The notes beneath the pieces are model-generated. The model worked only from the letters and a program-made list of their open reading frames with translations, searched no databases and was not told the DNA's origin. From CAZSWR01 sp964610885 (GTDB lineage: Bacteria > Bacteroidota > Ignavibacteria > Kapaibacteriales > UBA2268), in assembly GCA_964610885.1 (NCBI GenBank), contig CAZSWR010000036.1, positions 1 through 32,693 on the forward strand: a DNA stretch of 32,693 bases, read 5' to 3'. The translations under genes and the position numbers were made by a program. Within the stretch, counting starts at the first letter, position 1, and each line of letters opens with the position of its first letter. Positions 1 through 6,813 of the stretch are shown here, in pieces.

Positions 1-3
1 TCT

Positions 4-804
4 CTATTTTTCCGCATAAACCGTTACGCTCTCGACTATGTTGCCTTGGGCGCGGTATTGGGCCAGCTCCTCTGCTGTGATGAATTGGAGCAGAGTCTCG
101 TCCGACATCGAAATTGTTTTCGTCTTCTTGATCGAGACGTTCTTGAATCCGGCGGCGGCGATTGCCCCGAGGTACTCATCCTTTTGCATGGCGCCGGCCA
201 CGCAACCGACGTACATCATCAGGCCGTTTTTGATTCCATCCGGCAAAGTCCCATTCAGAACAATATCGGAAACGCTGAAACGCCCGCCCTCGCGGATCAC
301 GCGGTACATCTCGGCGAAGGCTTTTGATTTGTCCGGCACCAGGTTCAGCACGCAATTGCTCAGCACGGCATCGACCGATGAGCTTTCGATGGGCATATTC
401 TCGATTTCCCCCAACACGAAACGCACGTTCGCAAAGCCGAATTTTGCAGCATTCGACCGCGCGAGCGACACCATTTCCTCTGTCATGTCCAATCCGATCA
501 CTTCTCCGGTTTCGCCCACGAATTTCCGCGCGATGAAGCAATCATTGCCCGCGCCGCTGCCCAAATCGAGCACGGTTTCGCCTTCGCGCAAATTGACAAA
601 TTCCGTCGGAATGCCGCAACCGAGGCCCAAATCGGCGTCCTCTTTGTATCCATCCACTTCGTTATAGCTGTCGCTCATGATTGAGTAGTCAATCTTGGGA
701 AACTTCGGTGAGCACCCGCAAGAGCATCCGCAATCGGAATTCGACCCGGCAGCGATTGCGCCGTATTTTTCTTTCACTGCTTGTTTTATTTCATTTGCTT
801 CCAT
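4..804 (-). CDS. arsM: Arsenite S-adenosylmethionine methyltransferase
   Basis: This cytosolic enzyme methylates trivalent arsenic with S-adenosylmethionine, giving mono-, di- and trimethyl arsenicals. The 266-residue protein has a class I methyltransferase motif (LDLGSGAGND, residues 79-88) and the acidic GLDM at the end of the second strand. Cys63, Cys151 and Cys201 sit where ArsM proteins bind As(III). Four extra cysteines near the N-terminus (25, 27, 29, 31; CGCSCGC) also suit metalloid binding. The ATG start at 804 begins a normal ArsM N-terminus. It is the last gene of the arsenic region in the direction of transcription, but 378 bases of hairpin-containing DNA separate it from the gene before it, so it probably has its own promoter. 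The family call is firm; in vivo substrates are inferred. Confidence 0.95.
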   Translation of the reverse strand: MEANEIKQAVKEKYGAIAAGSNSDCGCSCGCSPKFPKIDYSIMSDSYNEVDGYKEDADLGLGCGIPTEFVNLREGETVLDLGSGAGNDCFIARKFVGETGEVIGLDMTEEMVSLARSNAAKFGFANVRFVLGEIENMPIESSSVDAVLSNCVLNLVPDKSKAFAEMYRVIREGGRFSVSDIVLNGTLPDGIKNGLMMYVGCVAGAMQKDEYLGAIAAAGFKNVSIKKTKTISMSDETLLQFITAEELAQYRAQGNIVESVTVYAEK

Positions 805-925
805 AAATTGGATTCCTTAATAAAAGAATTATTTCGTTGGTTACGGTACCTTGTGCGCACTACAGGCACCGTTTTATTTTTGACTATATTATATCATATT
901 TGAAAGGTTGAGAATTCTTAGCGTA

Positions 926-947
926 GGGGCACGGCACGCCGTGCCCC
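926..947. repeat. GC-rich hairpin repeat
   Basis: A 10 bp perfect inverted repeat (GGGGCACGGC, two-base centre, then its complement) preceded by GTA. It has the form of the dispersed TAGGGGC...GCCCC repeats common in environmental genomes. It lies between arsM and the arsG-like gene and has no T-tract, so it is more likely a repeat than a terminator. Confidence 0.8.
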
Positions 948-1059
948 CATACTGATATTTTCGCTCCTGGATTAATCCATTCTGTTTCTATGACTTAACG
1001 CGACTGGAGCAATGGACAAAGCCCATTGTTGCAAATATTACACTATTTGTTAGACTCTT

Positions 1060-1080
1060 GGGCGGGTTTAGAACCCGCCC
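1060..1080. repeat. GC-rich hairpin repeat
   Basis: A 9 bp perfect stem (GGGCGGGTT, loop TAG, AACCCGCCC). A decayed relative lies at 15408-15434 (GACGGGTTTAGAATCCGCAC), so this is a dispersed repeat. It sits about 100 bases downstream of the arsG-like stop and could also end minus-strand transcription there. Confidence 0.8.
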
Positions 1081-1182
1081 CTACATCAAATCTGTGTAAT
1101 CACATTTTTTGTCTGCCGAAAAGGCAAAGAGCTGTAAATGGAAATATTCTTACCGGTTGCCTGCTTAAGCGGCAGTCGCCAA

Positions 1183-1875
1183 CTATTTCAACAACATATA
1201 CACACCGGCGAGTATGACCAATGCGCCGCAAATGCGTTTGATCCACTTCAGCGCGCCCGATTCGTTCGTCCGGGACAAATATTTCTGAACTGCTCCTGCC
1301 ATGCCGCCGGCCGCGGCGATCACTGCCGAATGCCCAATGGCAAACATTGCCAAAAGGCCAGTAGCAAAGGCGACGTCTGTCTTGGATTGCTCGAAAACGA
1401 TTGCCAGCACCGGAGCCATGAAAGCGAACGCGCAAGGCCCAAGCGCCACGCCCAGAACCAGCCCAAGCACAAACGCAGCCGCAAAGCCCGTGAAACGAGT
1501 GGAACGAAGCCCGCCGCCCCAGCCGATTTTGATTACGTCCATCAGGTAGAGGCCGCTCACGAAGAAAATCACTGCCACCAAGTAATTTCCAGCTTCGCCA
1601 ATGTCGCCCAGCAAGCGGCCCATCGCAGCGGTGATCGCGCCGATTGCCGCAATCGTTGTGAGTATCCCGAGCGAGAAAACAATCGAAAGGCTCAGCGCGC
1701 TTCGTCGAGAGCTTTCCTGTTGGTTGCTAATAAAACCAATAATCAGAGGAATGCTCGACAGATGGCACGGACTGAGCAAAATGCTCACAACGCCCCACGC
1801 GAGAGCCGAAGCCAACGCAATCGCAGGGTTTCCGCTTAGCGCCTGGGTCAGCCAAGTGAAAAGGCCTTCGATCAA
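1183..1875 (-). CDS. CcdA-like membrane protein, probable ArsG-family aromatic arsenical efflux permease
   Basis: This is a 230-residue integral membrane protein with about six transmembrane helices and the CcdA/DsbD arrangement of two proline-flanked cysteines: SPCHLSSIP (Cys37) and GPCAFAFMAP (Cys148). CcdA proteins carry electrons from cytosolic thioredoxin across the membrane. The sub-family with SPCH and GPCxFAFMAP is annotated as ArsG, an efflux permease for aromatic aminoarsenicals. The presence of an ArsF-family gene and a small thioredoxin nearby supports the ArsG reading. The start is TTG at 1875. It overlaps the stop of the upstream lipoprotein gene as TTGA, and GGAGGG lies eight bases before it, so translation is probably coupled. 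Electron transfer versus arsenical transport cannot be decided from sequence alone. Confidence 0.85.
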   Translation of the reverse strand: MIEGLFTWLTQALSGNPAIALASALAWGVVSILLSPCHLSSIPLIIGFISNQQESSRRSALSLSIVFSLGILTTIAAIGAITAAMGRLLGDIGEAGNYLVAVIFFVSGLYLMDVIKIGWGGGLRSTRFTGFAAAFVLGLVLGVALGPCAFAFMAPVLAIVFEQSKTDVAFATGLLAMFAIGHSAVIAAAGGMAGAVQKYLSRTNESGALKWIKRICGALVILAGVYMLLK

Positions 1876-2267
1876 TTCGCAGTCCCTCCGATTTGTTTCA
1901 GCCCTTGGCCCGCCAGCAATTTATCGATTTCCTCCTCGGGATAGAAGCCTTCGTGGCGATGGAACTCATTGCCGGCCGAATCGAGGAAGACCTGCGTCGG
2001 AATCAGTTGGATTTTGTATTCATTGGCCTTCGCGCGGTCTTTGTTCACGTCGATGAACCGCACCTCGATCTGATCGGCATATTTAGTTTCGATTTTCTTC
2101 ATCACGTCCTGCATCTGGCGGCATGGCACGCAATTGGTGGAACCAAGCTCTACGAAAACCACTTTAGCCTTCGATGGGCCTTCGGCAGTTTTTGAATCGC
2201 TGCCCGATTGCTTGGAGCAGGAAACGAGCGCAAACGCCAGCGCGACAGCGGCAATCAGGATTTTCAT
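1872..2267 (-). CDS. Thioredoxin-fold lipoprotein
   Basis: This is a 131-residue exported thioredoxin-like protein. An N-terminal signal with lipobox LVSC (Cys17) predicts a lipid-anchored periplasmic protein. The redox motif CVPC (Cys46, Cys49) follows VFVELGSTN, and an IPTQ segment supplies the cis-proline. A further in-frame ATG lies at 2288, but the one at 2267 places the signal peptide at the N-terminus and overlaps the upstream stop as ATGA, so it is preferred. The gene also overlaps the downstream CcdA/ArsG-like gene by four bases. The obvious inference is that the CcdA-like protein keeps this thioredoxin reduced on the outer face of the membrane. Its final target, perhaps the ArsF-family protein, is unknown. 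Confidence 0.87.
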   Translation of the reverse strand: MKILIAAVALAFALVSCSKQSGSDSKTAEGPSKAKVVFVELGSTNCVPCRQMQDVMKKIETKYADQIEVRFIDVNKDRAKANEYKIQLIPTQVFLDSAGNEFHRHEGFYPEEEIDKLLAGQGLKQIGGTAN

Positions 2268-2506
2268 TTCATTTCCTCGCGAATCCATTCGAGAATCTGT
2301 TCTTCTTTTGGCAGCATTCCTGTGGACTTCACTTTGCCGTTGATGACCAAGCCGGGAGTCATAAGGATTCCATATTTCATAATTTCTTGGATGTCCGAAA
2401 CCTTCTCGAATTCGGCATCGATCGAATGGTTTTTGATAATATCAATTACTTTGTGTTCCAAGTTTTTGCACTTGGCGCAGCCTGGGCCTAATACTTTGAT
2501 TTCCAT
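2264..2506 (-). CDS. Small thioredoxin-like protein, ArsE-like (redox-active disulfide protein 2 family)
   Basis: An 80-residue minimal thioredoxin-fold protein of the TM0996/MM1077 family. It has the motif GPGCAKC (Cys10, Cys13) and a cis-proline at residue 51 (MTPGLVING), and no signal peptide, so it should act in the cytosol. Such proteins are frequently coded next to DUF318/ArsP permeases and ArsR regulators. In the Shewanella arsEFG operon the small thioredoxin-like ArsE works with ArsF and ArsG on nitroaromatic arsenicals, as I recall. The ATG start at 2506 gives the full fold. A 212-base gap with repeats separates it from the MBL-fold gene upstream, so it may begin a separate transcript of three overlapping genes. 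Confidence 0.87.
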   Translation of the reverse strand: MEIKVLGPGCAKCKNLEHKVIDIIKNHSIDAEFEKVSDIQEIMKYGILMTPGLVINGKVKSTGMLPKEEQILEWIREEMK

Positions 2507-2639
2507 GGTATAAACCTTTTATTATTTTGATATCTATAACACATTGTGTGGGTAGATTCCATTACACATATATATCAGAATCTATCGTTTATGATCTCTA
2601 ACCACCCCTGAAACCCATTGCTACGCATAGGATTTCTTT

Positions 2640-2660
2640 CCCCTGCTTGGCAAGCAGGGG
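2640..2660. repeat. Hairpin repeat CCCCTGCTTG/CAAGCAGGGG
   Basis: A 10 bp perfect inverted repeat around one central base, followed by ACAAAGGGGAGGTT. It sits in the 212-base gap 2507-2718 between the ArsE-like and MBL-fold genes. That gap holds no gene but also carries a TTGTGTGGGT string (2544) that recurs at 17146 and 21302. The hairpin may end the minus-strand transcript of the MBL-fold gene, but no T-tract follows. Confidence 0.7.
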
Positions 2661-2718
2661 ACAAAGGGGAGGTTAAAATTCAAATAACTCGAGCCACCCA
2701 AAACTATATAGAACCTTA

Positions 2719-3450
2719 TTATTTAGAAAATACTGAATTAAAATCGTCTGAGAATCCATAATGAGCAGTGTAGATGTGCTTTATGCCCTGCAAGGCGGAC
2801 AGCTTTTTGATTGATTCCAAGTGCGTGGGCATGTCCATCGTGAAAAGTTCGTTGAAGTTGCTTGCTTTCCCGCCCTGAAGCGAAAAGGCATCGCCAGAAA
2901 TCAGTATCGAATCGTTGACCACGAAGCACATCGAGCCTGGAGTGTGGCCGGGAGCGAGCACTCCGCGCACCTTCGTATCGCCGATGGTAACGGTTTCGCC
3001 GTCTGCCATTGTTTTGTATCCCTCAGGAATTGAATTGTGCATCAGCGGCGCACGCGAAGTGGTTCCGTCCACCATTTGTTTTTCGGCATCGGATATATAT
3101 ACCTGCGCATTGTCGAACAAATCGAGGCCGCCGGCGTGGTCGTGATCCGTGTGCGTAAGGAATACGCGAACAACGCTATCGGGTTCGATGCCGAGCGAGA
3201 CAAGCTCTTTTTCAATTCCATCGTCTGTAATGCCTGCGTCGAAGGCGATATATCCTGCGCTTGTCCTGAAGGCGAACATATTCGCATGTTGGTCGCGTAT
3301 GCAGTACATTGCGCCAATCTTCTTTGTATCTTCAGGGCGGAGTTTGGCGAGTTCATCCTTCACGCGCGCACCGAACCAACAAGTAAATCCCAAATAAGCA
3401 ATGGCCAGAACGGCCAGGACCGATACAGTCCAAATAATAACTTTTTTCAT
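2719..3450 (-). CDS. MBL-fold metallo-hydrolase with N-terminal membrane anchor
   Basis: This is a 243-residue metallo-beta-lactamase-fold protein. Residues 1-20 form one hydrophobic segment, either an uncleaved anchor or a signal peptide, so the domain should face the periplasm. The metal site reads THTDHDHAGG: His100, Asp102 in place of the usual second His, Asp104 and His105. His169 (APGHTPGS) and Asp187 (GDAF) follow. The fold covers hydrolases for lactams, thioesters and phosphoesters, and glyoxalase II. The substrate cannot be named. Position between the ArsF-family gene and the ArsE-like gene, on the same strand, suggests but does not prove an arsenic or thiol-linked role. Family certain, function open. 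Confidence 0.85.
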   Translation of the reverse strand: MKKVIIWTVSVLAVLAIAYLGFTCWFGARVKDELAKLRPEDTKKIGAMYCIRDQHANMFAFRTSAGYIAFDAGITDDGIEKELVSLGIEPDSVVRVFLTHTDHDHAGGLDLFDNAQVYISDAEKQMVDGTTSRAPLMHNSIPEGYKTMADGETVTIGDTKVRGVLAPGHTPGSMCFVVNDSILISGDAFSLQGGKASNFNELFTMDMPTHLESIKKLSALQGIKHIYTAHYGFSDDFNSVFSK

Positions 3451-3551
3451 AGTCTTGATAGATTGTTTTTAAAATTAACTTAAATTCTCAAATCCACAAC
3501 ACAGCTCGCATCAGTCCGCACCGGAGTGGCGAGCCGATTCCGGGCGGTTCA

Positions 3552-3977
3552 CTATTTCTTCAATAGTTTGCCGACCTCTGTCCGTACGTATTTTTCGATG
3601 TCTTCGTCTTTGTCGCATTTGTTCCAGAAGTCTTTCATATTGGTGGATTTGACGACTTTGCCATTTTTCATTTTCATTGCGATTAGCGTTTGCTCTTCGA
3701 TTTTGAATTTCTCGGCGAGGGTCGTGTTCTTATCGTCTTGGAAATCGACGCTTTCGAAAACGACTTTGCCCGATTTGATTTCCTTAGCAAATACTTTGCT
3801 CATGGCGCGGTTGATTGCTGCCTCCACCTTGATGCAGCCATCGCAACGCATCGTGGCGTGGAAATAGACCAATTTCACAGCCGGAGCCTGTTTCTTCTCT
3901 TTTTTGGCCGATCCGGCGCTAGTGGCAACTGATAGGAAGCCGATTAAAACTGCCATTGCAACAACTAAAAACCTCAT
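3552..3977 (-). CDS. arsF: ArsF-family protein (nitrophenyl compound nitroreductase subunit family)
   Basis: A 141-residue secreted thioredoxin-fold-like protein. A Sec signal (residues 1-22) is followed by VYFHATMRCDGC, the YFH-x-T-x-RC-x-x-C signature of the ArsF family (Cys45, Cys48). A third cysteine is Cys121 (FWNKC). In Shewanella, ArsE and ArsF together are reported to support reduction of the nitro group of nitrophenyl arsenicals, and ArsG exports the amino product. The gene lies 20 bases after the permease gene on the minus strand, so they are probably co-transcribed. Here arsF is separated from its ArsE-like and ArsG-like partners by an MBL-fold gene. The family is clear; whether it takes part in organoarsenical reduction in this organism is inference. 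Confidence 0.85.
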   Translation of the reverse strand: MRFLVVAMAVLIGFLSVATSAGSAKKEKKQAPAVKLVYFHATMRCDGCIKVEAAINRAMSKVFAKEIKSGKVVFESVDFQDDKNTTLAEKFKIEEQTLIAMKMKNGKVVKSTNMKDFWNKCDKDEDIEKYVRTEVGKLLKK

Positions 3978-3997
3978 AAATACTCCCAGAATTGATA

Positions 3998-5020
3998 TTA
4001 AAAGATAAAATTAAATATTAGCCCAACTATCATAATTCCAACTGCTGTAATTCCAAAAAACGTGAGCAGCAGAGGGATTTTCAGTACTTTCTTCAGAATA
4101 ATGGCTTCCGGCAGGCTAAGCCCGATGACGGCCATCATAAACGCCAGCGAAGCCCCGAGGGATGCCCCCTTTTCGAGCAGCACCTGCACGATTGGGATGA
4201 TTCCCGCTGCATTGCTGTACATAGGCACACCAATAAACACTGCAAGAGGTATGGAGTACCAGACATCTTTGCCCATGAACGACGCCATAAACTCTGCCGG
4301 TACGTAACCGTGCGCTCCGGCTCCGATCGCGATACCCGCGACGATGTAGATCCAGACTTTCGAGACAATTTCGCGCACGGCAGTGAATCCGGCGTCCAAA
4401 CGGCCGGAAAGCGAAACGCGCTCCTCTTCCATCGCGAGTTGGCCGGCCTTCACCTGATAAACCCAGTCCTGCACCCAGCGCTCCAATCGCAATCGGCCAA
4501 TTACCCAGCCCGAAAACATTGCGATGAGCAGTCCCGTGGACATGTAAATCAATGCGGTTTCCCAGCCGAACAGCCCGAAAAGCATCACCAAGGCCACTTC
4601 ATTGATCATTGGCGCGGCAATCAGGAACGAGAAAGTAACGCCAAGCGGGATGCCCGCCTCCACAAAGCCGATGAACAGAGGAATTGCCGAACAAGTGCAG
4701 AATGGAGTTACAATCCCGAGCAGGCTCGCCATCACGTTCCCCACGAATAGCGGTTTGCCCTCGAGCGCTTTGCGAGTTTTATCGGCCGAGAAGAAGCTGC
4801 GGACAATTCCGACGGCAAACACAATCAGAGTGAGCAGCAGCAGCACTTTCGGCACCTCGAAGATGAAGAACCAAACTGCTTCGCCGAAGTGGTCTGCGCG
4901 CGACAGCCCAAGCACGCTAATGGTCAGGAAATCGGCAATTGCATCGAGATTCATGTAGATTAGCACCCATGCGACGATCGCCACGGCTATGAATACAATT
5001 CTATGTTTTAATGTTTTCAT
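3998..5020 (-). CDS. ArsP/DUF318-family permease
   Basis: This is a 340-residue polytopic membrane protein of the permease family that includes ArsP, the exporter of trivalent organoarsenicals such as methylarsenite and trivalent roxarsone. It has the family signature TPFCTCSAIPLFIGF with Cys108 and Cys110, then FLIAAPMINEVA, and a repeat of the fold in the C-terminal half (GVPMYSNAAGIIPI). About eight to ten helices are predicted by eye. The paired cysteines suit thiol-mediated metalloid binding. It follows arsC by 23 bases and precedes arsF by 20, so it belongs to the ars operon. The same family also contains putative Cu/Zn exporters, but the context favours arsenic. No Acr3 or ArsB is seen in the window, so this permease may be the main exporter. 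Confidence 0.88.
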   Translation of the reverse strand: MKTLKHRIVFIAVAIVAWVLIYMNLDAIADFLTISVLGLSRADHFGEAVWFFIFEVPKVLLLLTLIVFAVGIVRSFFSADKTRKALEGKPLFVGNVMASLLGIVTPFCTCSAIPLFIGFVEAGIPLGVTFSFLIAAPMINEVALVMLFGLFGWETALIYMSTGLLIAMFSGWVIGRLRLERWVQDWVYQVKAGQLAMEEERVSLSGRLDAGFTAVREIVSKVWIYIVAGIAIGAGAHGYVPAEFMASFMGKDVWYSIPLAVFIGVPMYSNAAGIIPIVQVLLEKGASLGASLAFMMAVIGLSLPEAIILKKVLKIPLLLTFFGITAVGIMIVGLIFNFIF

Positions 5021-5043
5021 TATAAAATTGGAAAATGGTTTAA

Positions 5044-5496
5044 CTAATCTGCGTTTTCGTCTTTTGAATATAATTCTTGATATAATACTCGATCCACGAA
5101 TTCTCTGAACTCTACAGCGATTTCGTCTCTAACCTTACGATATACATTCAATTTTTCTTCTTCTGTCCCTGTTGCGTCTGCGGGATCCTCGAACCCAATA
5201 TGTAATTTGTGATGCACTTGGCCCGAGAAAACCGGACAGTTTTCGTTTGCTCCGCCACAGACAGTAATAACGAAATCGAAGTCAGTTTCAACAAACTCAT
5301 TGACGGATTTGGGCCGATGTGCCGAAATATCTATTCCAATTTCAGCCATCGCGCGAACTGCGTAGGGATTTACTTTAAGTTCGGGCCGAGTGCCGGCGGA
5401 AAAGACCTGCCACGAGGCCGGCGCAATGCTTCGGACGTATCCTTCGGCCATCTGGCTGCGGCAAGAGTTGCCCGTGCAAATAATCAGAATTTTCAT
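5044..5496 (-). CDS. arsC: Arsenate reductase, low-molecular-weight phosphatase type
   Basis: This 150-residue cytosolic enzyme reduces arsenate to arsenite using a cascade of three cysteines and thioredoxin. The P-loop CTGNSCR (Cys7 to Arg13) fits CX5R. The redox pair lies in VCGGANENCP, with cysteines spaced as Cys82/Cys89 in Staphylococcus aureus ArsC. The ending FEDPADATGTEEEKLNVYRKVRDEI is cut here only in description: the DPA segment supplies the general acid. A longer reading from 5577 exists, but the ATG at 5496 begins exactly at the family N-terminus (MKILIICTGNSC) and lies five bases after the upstream stop. Thioredoxin dependence is expected from the family; the thioredoxins coded nearby could serve, though one is exported. 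Confidence 0.95.
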   Translation of the reverse strand: MKILIICTGNSCRSQMAEGYVRSIAPASWQVFSAGTRPELKVNPYAVRAMAEIGIDISAHRPKSVNEFVETDFDFVITVCGGANENCPVFSGQVHHKLHIGFEDPADATGTEEEKLNVYRKVRDEIAVEFREFVDRVLYQELYSKDENAD

Positions 5497-5500
5497 CGAA

Positions 5501-6277
5501 TCAGCTTTTGATTTTTGAATAAATGGCGTTAATCTTCTCGTCAAAAATTTGTTCAATGTCCGATTCCTTGTCTGCAAATGGTTTCACGGGTATCAAATCC
5601 ATTACTTCATCTGCGATCATCCCAGAATCGAAGAAAGTATCGATCGAACCGGAAAGCATGGCACGAACTGCATTTGTCGATTCGCCCTCGCCAAGCCCAA
5701 GCTCGCGTGCCTTGCCGACGAGCTTCTTCCATTGGAACCAGAAATATGTCGAACCCATCGCCACAATCGCTGCATATGCCTCGATGTCCTTTTCCTCGAC
5801 ATTAAAAGTTTGGCCAAAAACTGACAGCCATTTTGTAAAATACTCTTTATCTTCGGCTTCGAACCCCGGGCCAAAGCATATCGGATTGTAGCCCTTTCCG
5901 ATAATCGATGGGGCATTCGGGAGCAGCCTGACGATTTTCGCCTTCGCTGGAAGCAGATCGGCCATAGCCGAGATTTTCACTTTGGGGGCAAGCGAGACCA
6001 AAGTGCATCCTTCTTTCATCACCGGCGATAGTTCGGCCAATGCAGTTGCAATCATTGGCGGATGAAGCGAAATAAACACCACATCGGAATCGGCAAGGCC
6101 TTTTACCGAATCGGCGACCTGCACGAGCGCGAAATCTTTGGCAAGCCGCTCTGCCACTGCTATGTTTGTATCAAACACAGTAACCCGTTCCGACAGAGAA
6201 TTCATCGCGGCGAGCCTTGTTAAGAATATGCGGCTAATCCTGCCAGCACCCACGAAACCTACATTTTGAATTTTCAT
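5501..6277 (-). CDS. ProC-like NADP-dependent dehydrogenase in ars operon
   Basis: A 258-residue protein built like pyrroline-5-carboxylate reductase: an N-terminal Rossmann domain with NVGFVGAGRIS, then a helical dimerisation domain from about residue 155. VRLLPNAPSIIGKG corresponds to the ProC RxMPNxP segment. The ProC motif PGGTT of the C-terminal domain is missing and reads IPVKPFADKE here, so it probably does not use pyrroline-5-carboxylate. Its place between arsR and arsC, four bases before arsC, suggests an arsenic-related reduction, but no substrate can be named. A TTG start at 6292 is possible; the ATG at 6277 is preferred because it begins directly with the Rossmann strand. A good promoter lies just upstream. 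Fold confident, reaction unknown. Confidence 0.83.
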   Translation of the reverse strand: MKIQNVGFVGAGRISRIFLTRLAAMNSLSERVTVFDTNIAVAERLAKDFALVQVADSVKGLADSDVVFISLHPPMIATALAELSPVMKEGCTLVSLAPKVKISAMADLLPAKAKIVRLLPNAPSIIGKGYNPICFGPGFEAEDKEYFTKWLSVFGQTFNVEEKDIEAYAAIVAMGSTYFWFQWKKLVGKARELGLGEGESTNAVRAMLSGSIDTFFDSGMIADEVMDLIPVKPFADKESDIEQIFDEKINAIYSKIKS

Positions 6278-6324
6278 CTTAATCACTTTCAAACTATTTG
6301 AAAATCAATCTCAATAGTATATCG

Positions 6325-6357
6325 CAAATATACGATGAATGTTTCAAAAATTACAAA
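6325..6357 (-). promoter_or_regulatory. Bacteroidota-type promoter for the ars operon downstream of arsR
   Basis: On the minus strand, TTTG (6354-6357), 21 bases, then TATATTTG (6325-6332) fits the -33 TTTG / -7 TAnnTTTG consensus of Bacteroidota. Expected transcription start is near 6318, about 40 bases before the ATG at 6277. It would express the dehydrogenase-arsC-permease-arsF genes separately from arsR. The surrounding AT-rich sequence could hold an ArsR operator, but no perfect dyad stands out. Confidence 0.65.
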
Positions 6358-6375
6358 CTTATTTTTTGATTTTTT

Positions 6376-6711
6376 TCACAATTTGCAACATGAGTCCTTT
6401 TCGCCGAAGCTACCCAAGAAGAAGTCATTGAACAATCTCTTGGCTTCGTCCCATTCCTTGCGGTTCACGCAATAGATAACCTTCGGCGGGTCGATGCTGC
6501 CTTGGATCAGCCCGGCGCTCTTGAGTTCTTTCAGGTGTTGCGACACGGTGGCCTGCGCGATTGGCAATTCATCGACGATTTCGCCACAGAAGCACGACGT
6601 TTGCTTGGCGAGCAGTTTCATAATTGCAATTCTCGCGGGGTGGCCCAATGCCTTTGCGTAGCGCGCAAGGCGTTGTTCATCGTCTGTGTATGTTTCTTTT
6701 ATTATTGGCAT
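6376..6711 (-). CDS. arsR: ArsR/SmtB-family metalloid-responsive repressor
   Basis: A 111-residue winged-helix repressor that should release DNA on binding As(III). The core LGHPARIAIMKLL is followed by SCFCGEIVDELP, in the place of the classic ELCVCDL site, giving Cys40 and Cys42. The recognition helix is AQATVSQHLKELKSAGLI. The tail ends in Cys108-Cys109, so the metalloid site may use Cys40, Cys42 and a tail cysteine. The ATG at 6711 (MPIIKETYTD) is chosen over a TTG at 6729, and AAAGAAAG lies just upstream of it. It heads the arsenic genes on the minus strand and is divergent from the DUF1573 gene, with 155 bases between the starts for operators of both. Confidence 0.93.
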   Translation of the reverse strand: MPIIKETYTDDEQRLARYAKALGHPARIAIMKLLAKQTSCFCGEIVDELPIAQATVSQHLKELKSAGLIQGSIDPPKVIYCVNRKEWDEAKRLFNDFFLGSFGEKDSCCKL

Positions 6712-6813
6712 TATTAACTTTCTTTGCAATTCGACTTCCCATAAAAATAATCAATTGTTCGCATTCGTGCAATTTATTATTGGGCAGGCAGCAGATGTTG
6801 CCAACGATTTTCC

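Larger units (their letters stand above)
805..1182. other. Intergenic spacer with hairpin repeats between arsG-like gene and arsM
   Basis: No gene is supported here. The spacer holds two near-perfect GC-rich hairpins (listed separately) and a line (about 1011-1050) that resembles the spacer near 19045-19080, sharing the string AGCCCATTGTTG. Base composition is AT-rich near the arsM start. An arsM promoter should lie in about 805-900, but I see no clear match to the TTTG/TAnnTTTG pattern found elsewhere in the window. Confidence 0.6.

Noticed and set aside
1138..1839. 233-codon plus-strand frame opposite the ArsG-like gene
   Set aside because: Its composition (Gln/Asn/Arg/His-rich) is that of the complement of membrane-helix codons.
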